From Apostichopus japonicus (taxonomy: Eukaryota; Echinodermata; Holothuroidea; Aspidochirotida; Stichopodidae), in NCBI RefSeq assembly GCF_037975245.1, contig NC_092562.1, positions 3,240,001 to 3,304,000 on the forward strand: a stretch of 64,000 nucleotides of DNA, in the 5' to 3' direction. The translations under genes and the position numbers were made by a program. Within the stretch, counting starts at the first letter, position 1; every line of letters begins with the position of its first letter. The notes beneath the pieces are model-generated. The model did not search any database. It saw only the letters and a program-made list of their open reading frames with translations, and was not told the DNA's origin. Shown in pieces: positions 1 to 12,270 of this stretch.

Positions 1-1353
1 CTGAGAGCAGTACGTAATGATAGAGAACTACGTCACTAAATTCCAATATTCGAACACTGCCCTCGATATTGACACGAGGGGAAAAGGTAACCGGCCCTCT
101 TCTCAGCAATTGCGCAAAAAAAGTTAGCATATACAATTCTATATCCCATGTCTTTTCACGTGCCCCTCTGAAGTTTGCCGAGCCCCGGGTCTGTACACCC
201 CACCCCTAACTATCGTCACCGGGCCTGCCACCCATCATGGACATCCACTTTGTTGAAAGGCAACACACAAACAGAGAGACGTGTCAACTAGTCCTATTTC
301 TAGAGCAGCCGTCGTTGCCGTAACATCCAACTGGCGGTACCCTTCCGCCACCCCTCCCTCCCGACTGCCCCCACCCATTGCATTTAGGCCCGCACTGGAT
401 CGGTTTGAGCTTCAGTAAATTAGCAGTGTCATTAGAGTGGCCAACCCACTAATGTATACTGTAAGTCTTTCTTTCAGATCGAATTATTGATGGAATATCC
501 ACAAAATGTATTAAGGCCTATATACTGACACAGTTTACACCCACCGCTCATTCCAGAATAAATAATATAGACCTATATATACAAACCGATACAGAAGACC
601 CTGACGTTTTGATCATAGCAGTAACTTCTTCAGAGGCGAACTTGAAACGAAAATAGAATATAGGACACAATATGTGGAGGCTAGTATTAATATAAACAAA
701 CTATTAAGACACTGCCGATGAAAAGGAAAAAGATTAATGTTCAGGTGTAGGACTATTATTGTTTTAATAAACGTGGGTGAATATCTAAATTGTATATAAA
801 TGAAAGAATTACTTATAGTAAGAGCAAAGAAATGATTGCTTTTTTTGTGTCGTTTTAGATTTCTATACCTATACACGTACGTATAACGCTTCTTGGCTCT
901 CTTGTGTTTCGCAAGTGGCGTACAGATGTCACTCTACGTTGCTTGCGCATGCGTAGAAGTACCTTCTCTACTTAACTTGCCTGTCTACGTCAGGCGGAGC
1001 TCATTGGTGTCTGGGGATGCACGAAGGGGGGAGGGGTGGGGGGAAATGTATCTGAAATGTGCGACATAATCAGACAGGGGAGATAACACTAACCCACATG
1101 TGCTTAATTTCAATCTGCGCTCGAGTGATGAACTTCATTTAGTCTAATTGTCCTCAGATGGCGATATCGCGTTATTCTATACATGCTATACAATGATTGT
1201 GAAAAAAATATCTGACGTTATAAATAAATGTCGTTGCCTCATCGATTCTTCCAGCACTTGCATTATTCGGTGAATATAGTCAGAGAAAGACAATCGCATA
1301 ACTCTAGTGACTGTGGAAGAATTGTTCCCTAAAGATTCAATCTAATGAACTGT

Positions 1354-1566
1354 GGAGTGTTAGCTCAGTGATAACGCCGGTTCCTTTCAATCATAAGGTT
1401 ACCGGTTCGAGTCACTCCAAGATTAATGTTTGTCGTCCAGTTACAGTTTTTGACAATTCATAATCATGGACGTTAAATATGAATGTGAGAGACTGACATC
1501 TGTCAGATTGCGGCTTTGATAAACCAACGAGGCTTCTTCGCGAGTTCCTGCTTGCAGGAGGATCTA
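1354..1566 (+). repeat. tRNA-derived SINE (degenerate)
   Basis: The 5' part resembles a tRNA: an A-box-like TTAGCTCAGTGATAACG near 1360 and a B-box-like GGTTCGAGTCAC near 1403, bracketed by GGAGTG and CACTCC, which can pair as a six-base acceptor stem. The D and T stems do not fold properly, so it is not a functional tRNA gene. About 150 bp of non-tRNA body follows, with a hairpin near 1546-1562 (CCTGCTTGCAGG), then an A-rich end. This head, body and tail layout is that of a Pol III SINE. The family is not identified. Confidence 0.5.
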
Positions 1567-1588
1567 AAATACACACATACAAAATACA

Positions 1589-1948
1589 ATGAATAAGGGG
1601 TTAATCAACGGTCTAGCGTGCGTTACTCACAGGATTAATGCACGATCGGGGGATAATGCAAGCGATGCACGAGGGCGGAGCCCGAGTGCATCCAGCGATA
1701 GCATTAACACCCGAAGTGCATTAATCATGTGAGTAACGCACGCTAGACCGTTGATTAACCCCGTTCATTCATACACTACCATTTGTGTGGGGGGGGAAAT
1801 CATAAAACAAAACATTTTTGGTTACATATAACCAAAGATTTATTAAAGTGATGCCCCGTAATTTTACCATGCGTTACTCACAGGATTAACCACGGTCAGC
1901 TGACCTGAATGGACCAATAGGATTTAGGAATCTTTACTAAGTATGAAT
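1589..1948 (-). mobile_element. Fold-back MITE-like element, copy 1
   Basis: One of three copies in the window, inverted relative to the other two. A long imperfect palindrome (1597-1762) has arms GGGGTTAATCAACGGTCTAG and its reverse complement, closing on a GC-rich tip with GGGCGGAGCCC. The rest of the element carries a third, diverged copy of the arm segment (around TTAATCCTGTGAGTAACGCA, seen here as its complement near 1871-1892). Both ends carry ATGAAT (1589-1594 and 1943-1948), either target duplication or terminal repeat. No transposase is encoded, so it is a non-autonomous element of unassigned superfamily. Confidence 0.75.
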
Positions 1949-3223
1949 GAACAAGATTCCACTGACATTTGTAATATGAGGGTTTATACTGTAGTATTGT
2001 TGTCAGTGTTTATCATCTCGACTTTATTGCCACTCTGAAAATATGAAGAAGGAAATAAAAGCCAAGAGAAAAGTGGCAACTTCTAGTGGCACTATAATTA
2101 TGACGTCAAGGACTGGAGGTAATGGCAGTCTCGGCCATTATTTTTAAATCTGATATCTCCCGCAACGGGGTGATATTATCTTAGATATGTGGTTAGCCGT
2201 GCTCATAACAACATTATTCGATCAATGTATATGCAGAACCCCGAAGGTGGGACCATGCCACTCCCTCCTCCCCACGCTTAATAATATTCACAGTAAGGAT
2301 ATACACGGGGGCATTTTCAACACCACCGAGAAATTGGTTTCACTCCTGTCCGCCCCCCCCCCCCTTTGCGCCTCCAATCTCAACCTTGTGTGTGTGATCC
2401 TATATCTAACATATGAATTGGTCGAAACTGGGTTCCTTTTTTTCCAGAGGACTATCATTTTTAAACAGACTTTGGTTGGCATGTTGCACCGTCAATCTCC
2501 CGTGTATAGTCGTTATACTTGTGGAACATTAACTCTGCGTTTGTCGCTGAACAGATAGGCCTATATTCAAAGGCGAAATATGTCCCTATATGCAACAAAT
2601 GTACGAACCGTGCAGAAGCTCAGAATGGAACAAAGTAAACCACCGAACGGTGAACATTTATTGTATCGGGTTTTTTTTCTTCATAAAATTTTGAATACAT
2701 TGAACGTTAACGCGCGGGATAGCTAAAACGGATTGATTTTTTGAATGGACGGTACCTCTCTATGATCATAATAATCAGCTCGTTAACTTGAAGCGGGAAA
2801 ATTCATGTTTGACTTTGGCGTCCGTCCATTTTTTTTCGCAACCTTATAGCTGACCTATGAGTATTATCGTATCCTGTTACGTGTTTAGTAATTCGATTGT
2901 TCTGATATAGATATATTTATTTATCTAAAATATCGATGTTTTTGTTATATCTAAAAATTAGAAAAAAATCTTTTGTATTTGAAATAAATATTCTAGTGTT
3001 TTATTTGATAGCCAACCACACAGGAAGGTTTCTTCTTTCGATTAGACAATTAAGGGTGACCTCATTCTTAACTGATTTCTTATACATTTGTTGTTCTAGT
3101 AATAAATCGAGGGCAGCGAATAAACAAAAGGTCGATTGTTTGTTTTTGTACGAAATTGACTGGTTGAACATAAAGCTGTATAACAATTGTTTTGAATATT
3201 AAATATGTTATATAAGCGAGTAT

Positions 3224-3735
3224 TGTGTTTGCTTCGAGAGTTCGAGTACTCGGTTTGCTTCGGGTAATCGCTTTGGTTTGAGTATTCGGTTTGCTTCGTG
3301 TTCGATTTGATTTGAGTATTCGGTTTGCTTCGAGTGTTCGATTTGATTCGAGTATTCGGTTTGCTTCGTGTTCGAGTTTGGTTTGAGTATTCAGTTTGCT
3401 TCGAGTGTTCGGTTTGCTTCGAGTGATCGGATTGGTTCAAGTATTTGGTTCGCTTCGAGTTTTCGATTTGGTTCGAGTATTCGGTTTGGTTCGAGTGTTC
3501 GATTTTGGTTCGAGTATTTGGTTCGCTTCGTGTTAGATTTGGTGCGAGTATTCAGTTTTCTTCGAGTGTTCGGTTTGATTCGAGTGTTCGGTTTGCTTCG
3601 AGTGATCGGATTAGTTCAAGTATTCGGTTCGCTTCGAGTTTTCGATTTAGTTCGAGTATTCGGTTTGCTTCGAGTGTTTAATTTGGTTCGAGTGAGTCTT
3701 TCTTGGATCGAGAGCTCAAACTGGTTCGATTGTTG
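3224..3735. repeat. 18-bp minisatellite with 180-bp higher-order repeat
   Basis: About 28 units of an 18-bp motif close to TTCGAGTATTCGGTTTGC. Individual units differ by a few bases, and a block of ten units recurs: the variant GAGTGATCGGATTRGTTCAA occurs at 3421 and again exactly 180 bp later at 3601, with matching neighbours. Because 18 is a multiple of three, all frames stay open across the array and give repetitive pseudo-proteins. I treat these as artefacts, since no start context or neighbouring exon supports translation. Confidence 0.9.
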
Positions 3736-4858
3736 GTTTTAATTGAAGTGGTCGTATTGAAACGAATGTTCTTGTGGTTCTTTAGTATACGACTGGATCC
3801 AACTATGCGTGTTCATAGCCTTGTTTACCAGAAGAAGAAAAAGAAGGGGAAAAAAATGCGAAAACAGCAACATTTCACTCAAACGTCAAGTTTATCAGAG
3901 CAAAGTGTTATAACCATTAGCCTTATATCTTCGCCCAAGATTGTCTAGAGGTGATAATTTCTACCAAAAAAGAGAAAAAAAGAACTGGACAATATAGGAT
4001 AAACATTTGGTGAAGAAAACTGTCAAATACAAATCAAACTAAACACAGTCGATTTTTAGCCAATGAACGACAAGCAAACGTGCCGTTTAACAAGTTCCTT
4101 GTTTGAACCAATATCCAACAATGTAGAACAGGTTTTCATGCATGTGTCCAGTGGCGTAATGCCAAATATATATTCATTGTTAACTCAACTTCAGGAAGGG
4201 GTTGGCTATTTATATTTAATTCGAAGTAATAATATAATAAGATACAGCGAAAAAAACTATCCGGCGGTTTTAACTTACATATAGAACAGTTAATACATTG
4301 ACAGATTCTCAAGGTATTGCAAGGGATTATATACACCTTACCTTCCCAGGGTAACGATTCCGGAAACCCGGTCTTATTTTGGGTATAGATTGTGTCACAG
4401 TATGCAGTGACATATCATAAACTTCCTTCACGTTAAACGAGAGGGGGTCAAACCAAATTTGAGGGGATTACTTTTTATTCAAAAAAGTGATGATTATTTC
4501 TCCTTCTGTTTTCCACTTTGTTTAAGCAAAAGGAAACCAAATTAATTGAAATTAAAATAGATTTATAGTAGCCTATACCATCGCCACGTGTCACGCCCAT
4601 CGAGAATAAGCATGAAATAATGAGCGGCATTACTGGAGGCCTGAACATTATGATGTAAGTGTTTGCCTAGCAACGCCAAAACAGACCGTATACGATCTAA
4701 TTGTCTCGTCCACTGGAGAAGTAACATGCACTATTTGGGGGGAAGACATAAATTTCATACATTGGCATGTATTTAGATTGGATGTTAATAAGAACCGAGG
4801 GATCGAATGGATGATTTGATCAGATTGTGGAAATCACGCGAATACTTGAAATATGTTT

Positions 4859-5287
4859 GCGTAGGGCAGGGTTGTCCAACCTTTTGCAGAGGAGGGCCAC
4901 ATGGGATGATTATGATGAAGGAGGGGGCCGCATGAACCCTACGCTCGATTTTGCGTTTTTTGCCCGAAGCACAAGGCAACAAAATGTGAGCAATGCGCGC
5001 AGAGCGCACTGATTTATTTTCCTTCCTGATAAAACAGATGCATAGGCCTAAAGTTCAGCCGCCCCCCCCCCCCCCTCCGCTGAGAGTGTCACACAAACTG
5101 ACCTATATGCAGTTTTTTGGACCCAGAAGGTTCGAATGTTTCATTATACTGATAGCTTCAAATTGTTATCAAAAAATCTGCTCACTAAAATTTCGCACCG
5201 TAGAGCATCTCTGGTGGGCCGGACGCAACCCTGCGGCGGGCCGGACTGTGGCCCGCGGGCTGTAGGTTGGACAACCCTGGCGTAGGG
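4859..5287. mobile_element. Non-autonomous hAT-type DNA transposon with 8-bp TSD
   Basis: The element at 4867-5279 (413 bp) has perfect 15-bp terminal inverted repeats, CAGGGTTGTCCAACC and GGTTGGACAACCCTG. It is flanked by an identical 8-bp direct repeat, GCGTAGGG, at 4859-4866 and 5280-5287. Eight-bp target duplications and CAGGG termini are hallmarks of the hAT superfamily, and the subterminal GGGCCGCATG and GGCCCGCGGGC are typical of short hAT elements. There is no transposase frame inside. The intact ends and duplication suggest a fairly young insertion. Confidence 0.88.
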
Positions 5288-5678
5288 TATGTGTATTTTG
5301 CACGGATCAATGGGTGGGGGGGTGTACATATTTCAATCCCTCACACTACACACAAACACACACTGGTTATTCACATTACCTTGTGTGCATGTTTACCTAA
5401 TGTAATACCTAATTTATAGCCTAACTATATGCACCACAGTAGGGTTTTTTTTTTCATTTTTTTTTCTTTTTCTGGAGAACCCCTTTCGTGGGATTTCGCT
5501 TCAACGATTTCACGGCTACACCCCTCCTCTTTTACAATCTGGATGGATCCACCCCAGATGTCATATTTATTAGACAGGTTAAAAATTCCCAGCGATATAA
5601 GACTTTACCCGTACAAAAGATTGGAATTGGTTATTTCTTTAGTTTTGTGTAATATTATACAAGTCGGTTGAAATGAAC

Positions 5679-6040
5679 ATTCATTCATACTTAGTAAAGA
5701 TTCCTAAATCCTATTGGTCCATTCAGGTCAGCTGACCGTGGTTAATCCTGTGAGTAACGCACGGTAAAATTACGGGGCATCACTTTAATAAATCTTTGGA
5801 TATATGTAACCAAAAATGTTTTGTTTTATGCTTTTTCCCCCACACAAATGGTAGTGTATGAATGAACGGGGTTAATCAACGGTCTAGCGTGCGTTACTCA
5901 CATGATTAATGCACTCCGGGTGTTAATGCTATATCGCTGGATGCACTCGGGCTCCGCCCTCGTGCATCGCTTGCATTATCCCCCGATCGTGCATTAATCA
6001 TGTGAGTAACGCACGCTAGACCGTTGATTAACCCCTTATT
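5679..6040 (+). mobile_element. Fold-back MITE-like element, copy 2
   Basis: Nearly identical to the reverse complement of the copy at 1589-1948. It starts with ATTCATTCATACTTAG, carries the CAGCTGACC and GTGAGTAACGCACGG segment, then the palindrome at 5868-6035 with the full GC-rich tip (CGGGCTCCGCCCTCG), and ends ACCCCTTATTTAA. The right-end ATTCAT seen in other copies is changed to ATTTAA here. No coding capacity. Confidence 0.75.
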
Positions 6041-6477
6041 TAACAATAGGGTTATTGTTGTGTGTATTCGTTTAGATGTGGGCGAGGGACAGAATGTGAA
6101 CACACCTGCAGCATATCTTCATATGGAATGATCGTACCGTGGAAATATAAAGCAACAACATCGTATGATTGTGTTTTTTCTTAATTCTTTTATCCTTCAT
6201 GCAGCAATATATATATATAGGGGTTTAAACGCTAACCAGGTGCTTCGTGTTGAGTTGTGATTTCATTCTGTATATACGATGTGATATTCACTATGTCACA
6301 CGTGTAGTAATTGGGAATCTCTCAATCCAGGAAAACCAAATATGGCCGCAAACATGGCCGCAACGTCTGTTCCTATAATCAGCACCGCTTTAATAACCAA
6401 ATAATCATAAAATCTGCAGAGGGCTTGTGTCCCACAAAATTAATGTGTATGATGTTTCATTTATATACACACACACA

Positions 6478-6478
<1 letters not shown>

Positions 6479-6553
<75 letters not shown>

Positions 6554-6561
6554 TATATATA
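6479..6561. repeat. (AT)n microsatellite
   Basis: Nearly pure alternating AT of about 80 bp with one AAA interruption, flanked by CA-rich runs (ACACACAC before, CACACACA after). It yields spurious Tyr-Ile repeat frames. Confidence 0.97.
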
Positions 6562-7750
6562 CACCCTCACACACACATATATATAAAACTAAATCAATTT
6601 TCTAGATGCGAAAGTTGAGAGAGGTGATTTTGAAGATGTACAAAGTTTACATCGAAGGTTAACAACATTTGCTTGTCAACAGGATTGGAGTGTACCCTGT
6701 TGTACTAACACCTCGGCAACCCCCCACCCCCACCCACCCCCTCCTTTTCCTTCCCCTTACTTCCTATAGACTGTGATTATACGCTGCTGACTAAAATTGC
6801 CTATATCATAACTATCACGTTTTGGTGAGAGAAAAAAACACACTTGCCCACTTACAGACTTCCCCCAAATATAATAGAGAGAAATAATTTCAAAGAATTT
6901 CCAACAGCAGGGTTTAAGCAGTGGCATTATAGAGATTACGCTTTTGTCTCTGAGAAATTAATTTATGTTTCACTTTTCTTCAAGACATATACCTAAAAAA
7001 TGAAGGTGTCTTTTATATTTGAATTGTAACATTATTTCAAAGTACATCCCCATAACGAAACATTGACAATTATTATTTATTTTTTTTAATTAAAAAAAAA
7101 ATGAAATTCGGGCAGTAATACCAAACTCCCCGGTCGCGACGCGTCGCCTGTTAATTGACTAAAGACTTGATTGAATTCCTTGCACTGTGTGAACCATCAA
7201 ATTCTTTGATTTAATCACTGACTTCCATTTTTTTTTTTTTTTTTTTGTATATGATTGTTATTGATATAAATTGTCACCCTTCCGTCTTTTGACAAGTTTT
7301 TCCAGTTTCGACAGTTAATTGACAATTAGAAATTTAATTTACCATCTGTCAGCTTTAATTGTCAGTATTGAATCAAAGAATCATTTTCCATTATGACGAT
7401 ATGATTATCAGATCCGTTAACAAAAAGAAGAAGGAAAACCTCGATTATTAAACAAAAAAAAAATGTAACAACGAAGTTTTTTTTTTTTTAAATTAATCTT
7501 CCACACAGAATATTTTTACCAATTCTGATTTTATTTTATGTTTTAAAAATTTTTAATTTTCATTTATAGAATCGCGCGACTGCCAACAAAAAATTACTTT
7601 TCTGGAAGGAATCCTAAAAAAATGTGCTATTTTCACTCTTCAATGCAATACATACAGGCCAAGTTCATAAATCTGTCGAAGGGGGAAAATCAAAAGCGGT
7701 ATTGTCTTGTCATTATATAAACTAATTTGATATAATTCAAGAACTTATAT

Positions 7751-7800
7751 AATACATATCTATATATATATATATGTTTATATCTATATCTATATATATA

Positions 7801-7842
<42 letters not shown>
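7751..7842. repeat. (AT)n/(ATCT)n microsatellite
   Basis: Alternating AT with interspersed TATC units, about 90 bp. A related shorter AT-rich tract lies at 8108-8178. Confidence 0.95.
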
Positions 7843-7845
<3 letters not shown>

Positions 7846-8694
7846 ATACTAGTTGAGACTAGTGGAACACTAGTAGTCGTAACTCGGAGTTTCACGCGTT
7901 TTAGCGATCATCAGACAACTTTAACATTATTGGGAAAGATTGTTTCCCTGAAGGATGGTTTTGTCAGGTCTAGGACACCCCATTCCCCTCCCACCAGTGA
8001 AATAATCTTTTCTTTATCTTTTGCTTTTTTCTCTAGCATAGTTTGCCTTCATTGTACTGCTTGTATACTGCTTCAAAACTTATCTCTTTTAACCCTTTTC
8101 TACTAGTAATTATATATATATATTCAATATATATATTTATTTATTTATTTATAATGTATATTTATGTATGTATATATGACCACATAGGCCTGCTCTCTTA
8201 TACATTATTGCTTTGTATCAAGTTAATGTCTCACTCTCATACTACCATGACCAGATCCAACTTTAGCCCACCTCTTCTACTCTTATACTCGGACTACCCA
8301 CTTCATCCTCCATAACCTCACTGCCACCTGCTGCTCGTATTTCTGCCAACACCCTCGCCTACCGTCACCTTGCACTGAAATCCACATCATCCCTGCCTCT
8401 CCTCATCGACCCAGTCCTTCATACATTTGCCCCGCCCATTTTCCACGTTAGAAATAAACCTTCCTTCCCGGGTGTTTCTACAACTGTTCAAAACAGTTTC
8501 TCTCACCCCTACCCCCCCCCCCCCCCACACCTGTCACTGTAAACTGTGCGTTTGGAAATCATAAAATACAGTAAAGTACAGTATAAGACAAATTTGTCAT
8601 ATCCAATATAAAAATACGAGTTCTCGGTTTTCAGTACAACCTTACACCTTCTATTTTTGCGCGCTTTCCTCCGGGTGGGAGAATACACAAACGG

Positions 8695-8805
8695 TGATGT
8701 ATAGGTACCGTGGTAGTAGGCGAACAAGTGGAGGGGAGGGGGGTGTCGGCATCGTGGTAGTAGGCGAACAAGTGGAGGGGATGGGGGGGGGGTGTCGGCA
8801 TCAAC
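8695..8805. repeat. Short tandem duplication, G-rich
   Basis: Two copies of about 55 bp containing ACCGTGGTAGTAGGCG or its ATCG variant, followed by AACAAGTGGAGGGG and a G run ending GGTGTCGGCATC. A simple local duplication with no coding meaning seen. Confidence 0.75.
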
Positions 8806-9815
8806 CGACAATCCTTATATGCTGACTTGCATCGAGAACCAACCAGAAATTGAAACCTTACAGACCAGTATACTTGTCGATTGTCACAGCCAGTATACTA
8901 CAGGTCCATCAGTATAGGGGAGACTTTTAGCCACAGAGTTCAATATAGTGGACCAAATATTTTTGAGCTTCAGTTATATTGCAATTAATGAAATAATGCA
9001 CACAAAAAAATATTTATTAAACATAAAGAGTGAGAACATCGATAGTGACAGAAAACAACATGAACGATGATAACACTTTGTGGGACACCAAAATATCATG
9101 CTTTTCTACAGTAAACGGGGGTATCAAATATAGCTCATTGCGAATAGCCCTTGTATATTGTATACCAGCCAGATATCCCCATAGATTGATGGTTTGTATA
9201 CGTGTGTATGAAACATACGCATTGTTCAGGTTAACAAAGGTAACTTATAACATTATTCCAATCACTTCCATCAAGCAAATGTGATTTGTGACATTTTGAA
9301 GAGTTATTTCCTTGCGTGCAATTAGGTCGTCTTTTGTACATTCTAGATTTCATAAATGACAAACACCTTCCTATTTTCTTTCTTTTTTACCCTTCTTCCA
9401 GGGTAAGGCAATGTTGTTCCTTCGTGACAACGAGCAGTTCATTGGAAAACCTATTTCATGTCACTTTTTTTTTTTATTCGTTTTTTGAACAGGAAACCTC
9501 TGTCACAATATTACAAATAAAATAAAGGGAAACTGTACTGATAGTTGGATAAGTTGTGGAAACCGATAATTAAAAAGCCAGCTTGTAGGGCAGGAAACAC
9601 AGTATTAAATCAACGGATTGCGGGGTTTTTTTTTCTTTTCTGATGGGGCATTGCAACTGAGCATATGTGATATTAATGTAAAATGCGAATTCTTTTTTAT
9701 GTAACACGCATGACCTTTTATCGGTGCATGATGTTACCCATGTCACACACACACACACATGTGCGGACTCTGGCCTCTCATAGACCGGGTTCGCCCTGCT
9801 AAAATGTGGTTGCGC

Positions 9816-10187
9816 CCATAGGCGTAGGAGGCGGGGGCTATGGGGGCTGCAGCCCCCCAACCCCCCAAAATTTGTGAAAATTCGGGCAATATGCTGAGAA
9901 TTTTTCGGGCACCTACTGGAAAGAAAAATAATTTGCAATGTGTTTTTAATGGTTAAGCTGATATTATTATTATTATTATTGTAACGACTTCCCCAATTAA
10001 TATAACCAATGTGTAAGGGTAATATAACACGAAAATGATTGTATGTTATTGGCATTCGATGTAATAACCGATGCATGCCTATGTGTATATGCACATTAAC
10101 ATGTTGAATGCGCGTAAAATTTTGGTTATATATTTCGGGCAAGTCGTTAAAGCCTCACCAAATCAAATTGGTCTCCTACGCCTATGG
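9816..10187. mobile_element. DNA transposon relic with 15-bp inverted repeats
   Basis: Perfect terminal inverted repeats CCATAGGCGTAGGAG (left) and CTCCTACGCCTATGG (right) bound 372 bp. The flanks TTGCGC (left) and TTGTGC (right) differ by one base and may be a decayed target duplication. The interior is AT-rich and contains (ATT)n near 9963-9980 and the palindromic GGGGGCTGCAGCCCCC near 9845. No transposase is encoded. The superfamily is uncertain. Confidence 0.7.
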
Positions 10188-10814
10188 TTGTGCCACTGGG
10201 TCCGGCGAGGCGCCGAAAGGCACCGATATTCTGTTGATTGTGAAAGGTATTCTGCTCTCAAGGTCCCAAAGTCTCCGGTGGACTCACCAGCCCTAACCTG
10301 GTCACACACTTAGAATACATTGTTTGCCACTTGTGTGGGCAAAATCAAGAAAAATACACTCATGTACATGAAACACTGTTCTGATTTCACATTTGTCCAG
10401 TTGGAACAACTTTTTATAGACTATTTCATGTCATGCTTTCAAAGCGTTTATACGGACAGTATGAGCAGTATGAACATCCTGTTTCTACCAGGTATAAGGT
10501 AAGGAACTGTTTATACTGTCAGTACGAGTGCTTCGAAGCATACTATCGGAGGACAGTATAGAGTGGTACTAGCTTTAGAACACAGTCCCACCTGGTTCTT
10601 ATCATCTTACCGCTGCTAATGTATATACATTAGCTATGCATGAAATTAAACAGTTACATAACATCAATAACAGAGAAGTGTATCACATGACATCTGCTAG
10701 AATGCAAATTCACTGTGGTGATCACCTGTTGCGCAATCCTTATAATTTGGTCTCCCTAATTGATTAAGGTTTCACATTTTGTAAATTAAATATTGCTATC
10801 AGATAATAAGTAAT

Positions 10815-11156
10815 ATTCATTCATACTTAGTAAAGATTCCTAAATCCTATTGGTCCATTCAGGTCAGCTGACCGTGGTTAATCCTGTGAGTAACGCACGG
10901 TAAAATTACGGGGCATCACTTTAATAAATCTTTGGTTATATGTAACCAAAAATGTTTTGTTTTATGATTTTTCCCCCACACAAATGGTAGTGTATGAATG
11001 AACGGGGTTAATCAACGGTCTAGCGTGCGTTACTCACATGATTAATGCACTCCGGGTGTTAATGCTATCGCTGGATGCATCGCTTGCATTATCCCCCGAT
11101 CGTGCATTAATCCTGTGAGTAACGCACGCTAGACCGTTGATTAACCCCTTATTCAT
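10815..11156 (+). mobile_element. Fold-back MITE-like element, copy 3 (shortened tip)
   Basis: Same orientation and near-identical sequence to the copy at 5679-6040, flanked by ATTCAT at both ends (10815-10820 and 11151-11156). The GC-rich hairpin tip present in the other two copies is missing: GCTGGATGCA runs directly into TCGCTTGCATT. About 16-20 bp were therefore lost exactly at the centre of symmetry. Confidence 0.75.
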
Positions 11157-12161
11157 TTGTAATGTATATAAATGCATCCATTGGAATGCGTACTATATAG
11201 GCTGACTGCGCGCCCAGACGGGTGCATGGTTCGAAGCTGATCGGAAACTGCGCGGTTCATATATGTCCGCTCTATCATATCCAACATATAAAGGAATTCC
11301 CCATCATTTACATTACGTCATTTACTATAGTTAGATAAATTACTTCACACCTCTCACGTGAGAGGACTTTCACAGGGATTGACATTTGTATTTGGCACTG
11401 CGGTGTTCCGGTATCAATGTGGCATTTCATGTTCTATGTGTCATTTCAATGTAAGCCCCACAATCATTTAACATATGCGATTAATGTTTTCCATACTGAA
11501 GAATCGCAGTGTTTTTCACCATTTGCAAAACTTCTCCGAGTTTTTATCATTTCAGGAGAGGATATCGAACTATATGAGCTCGGTCATTTTAATTTCTCTT
11601 GGGTTTCTTTTTCAACAAAATTTTGCAATATTCTTTGAAGTGTGAGGAAGAGGTTAATTTATATCAATAAACACAGTTTCTTAGAAAAGGAATCACTGTC
11701 TTAAATAGTGGTAAAGACAATTATTTTATCTCTTGCTACACCACCAACCCACAATGAGCTTATAGCGGTGGCGATAGTCCCACGCCGGGTCCTTCCCCAA
11801 CCCCCCCCCCCCCCTTCCCACCCCCGCTCCCATCACGAATAAGAAGGCTATATCTAGTTATCTCTGTCACCAACACAGTTACCTCCATCAATGGATGAAA
11901 CAGTAACCAATCACACAAACATTTTGAGAAATGCTAGTTAATCTAATTATTGTGAAAACAATGGAAACATGCCGTTAAAATATTAATCGATCAGAGACCT
12001 CAAAGATGCTTTAATATGTCAAAATCGGTTCAAAACTGATTGGATAATTATTTCTTCGGTGTTTGAGGAACATTGCTGGTCTATCATTTTTCTTGGGTTC
12101 CATCAGTTAATTCAAGCATTTCGACCGGCCCATTGAGCCACATGTTACTAAGCGCGAAAGC

Positions 12162-12270
<109 letters not shown>

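Noticed and set aside
1354-1425. Possible functional tRNA gene
   Set aside because: A and B boxes are recognisable but the D and T stems do not pair and a non-tRNA body follows, so it is a SINE head.
3368-3742. 124-codon Phe/Ser/Arg-rich frame
   Set aside because: Produced by the 18-bp repeat, whose period is a multiple of three. Similar frames exist in other phases.
4149-4165. CAGTGGCGTAATGCC resembling a hAT element end
   Set aside because: No matching inverted end or target duplication found nearby.
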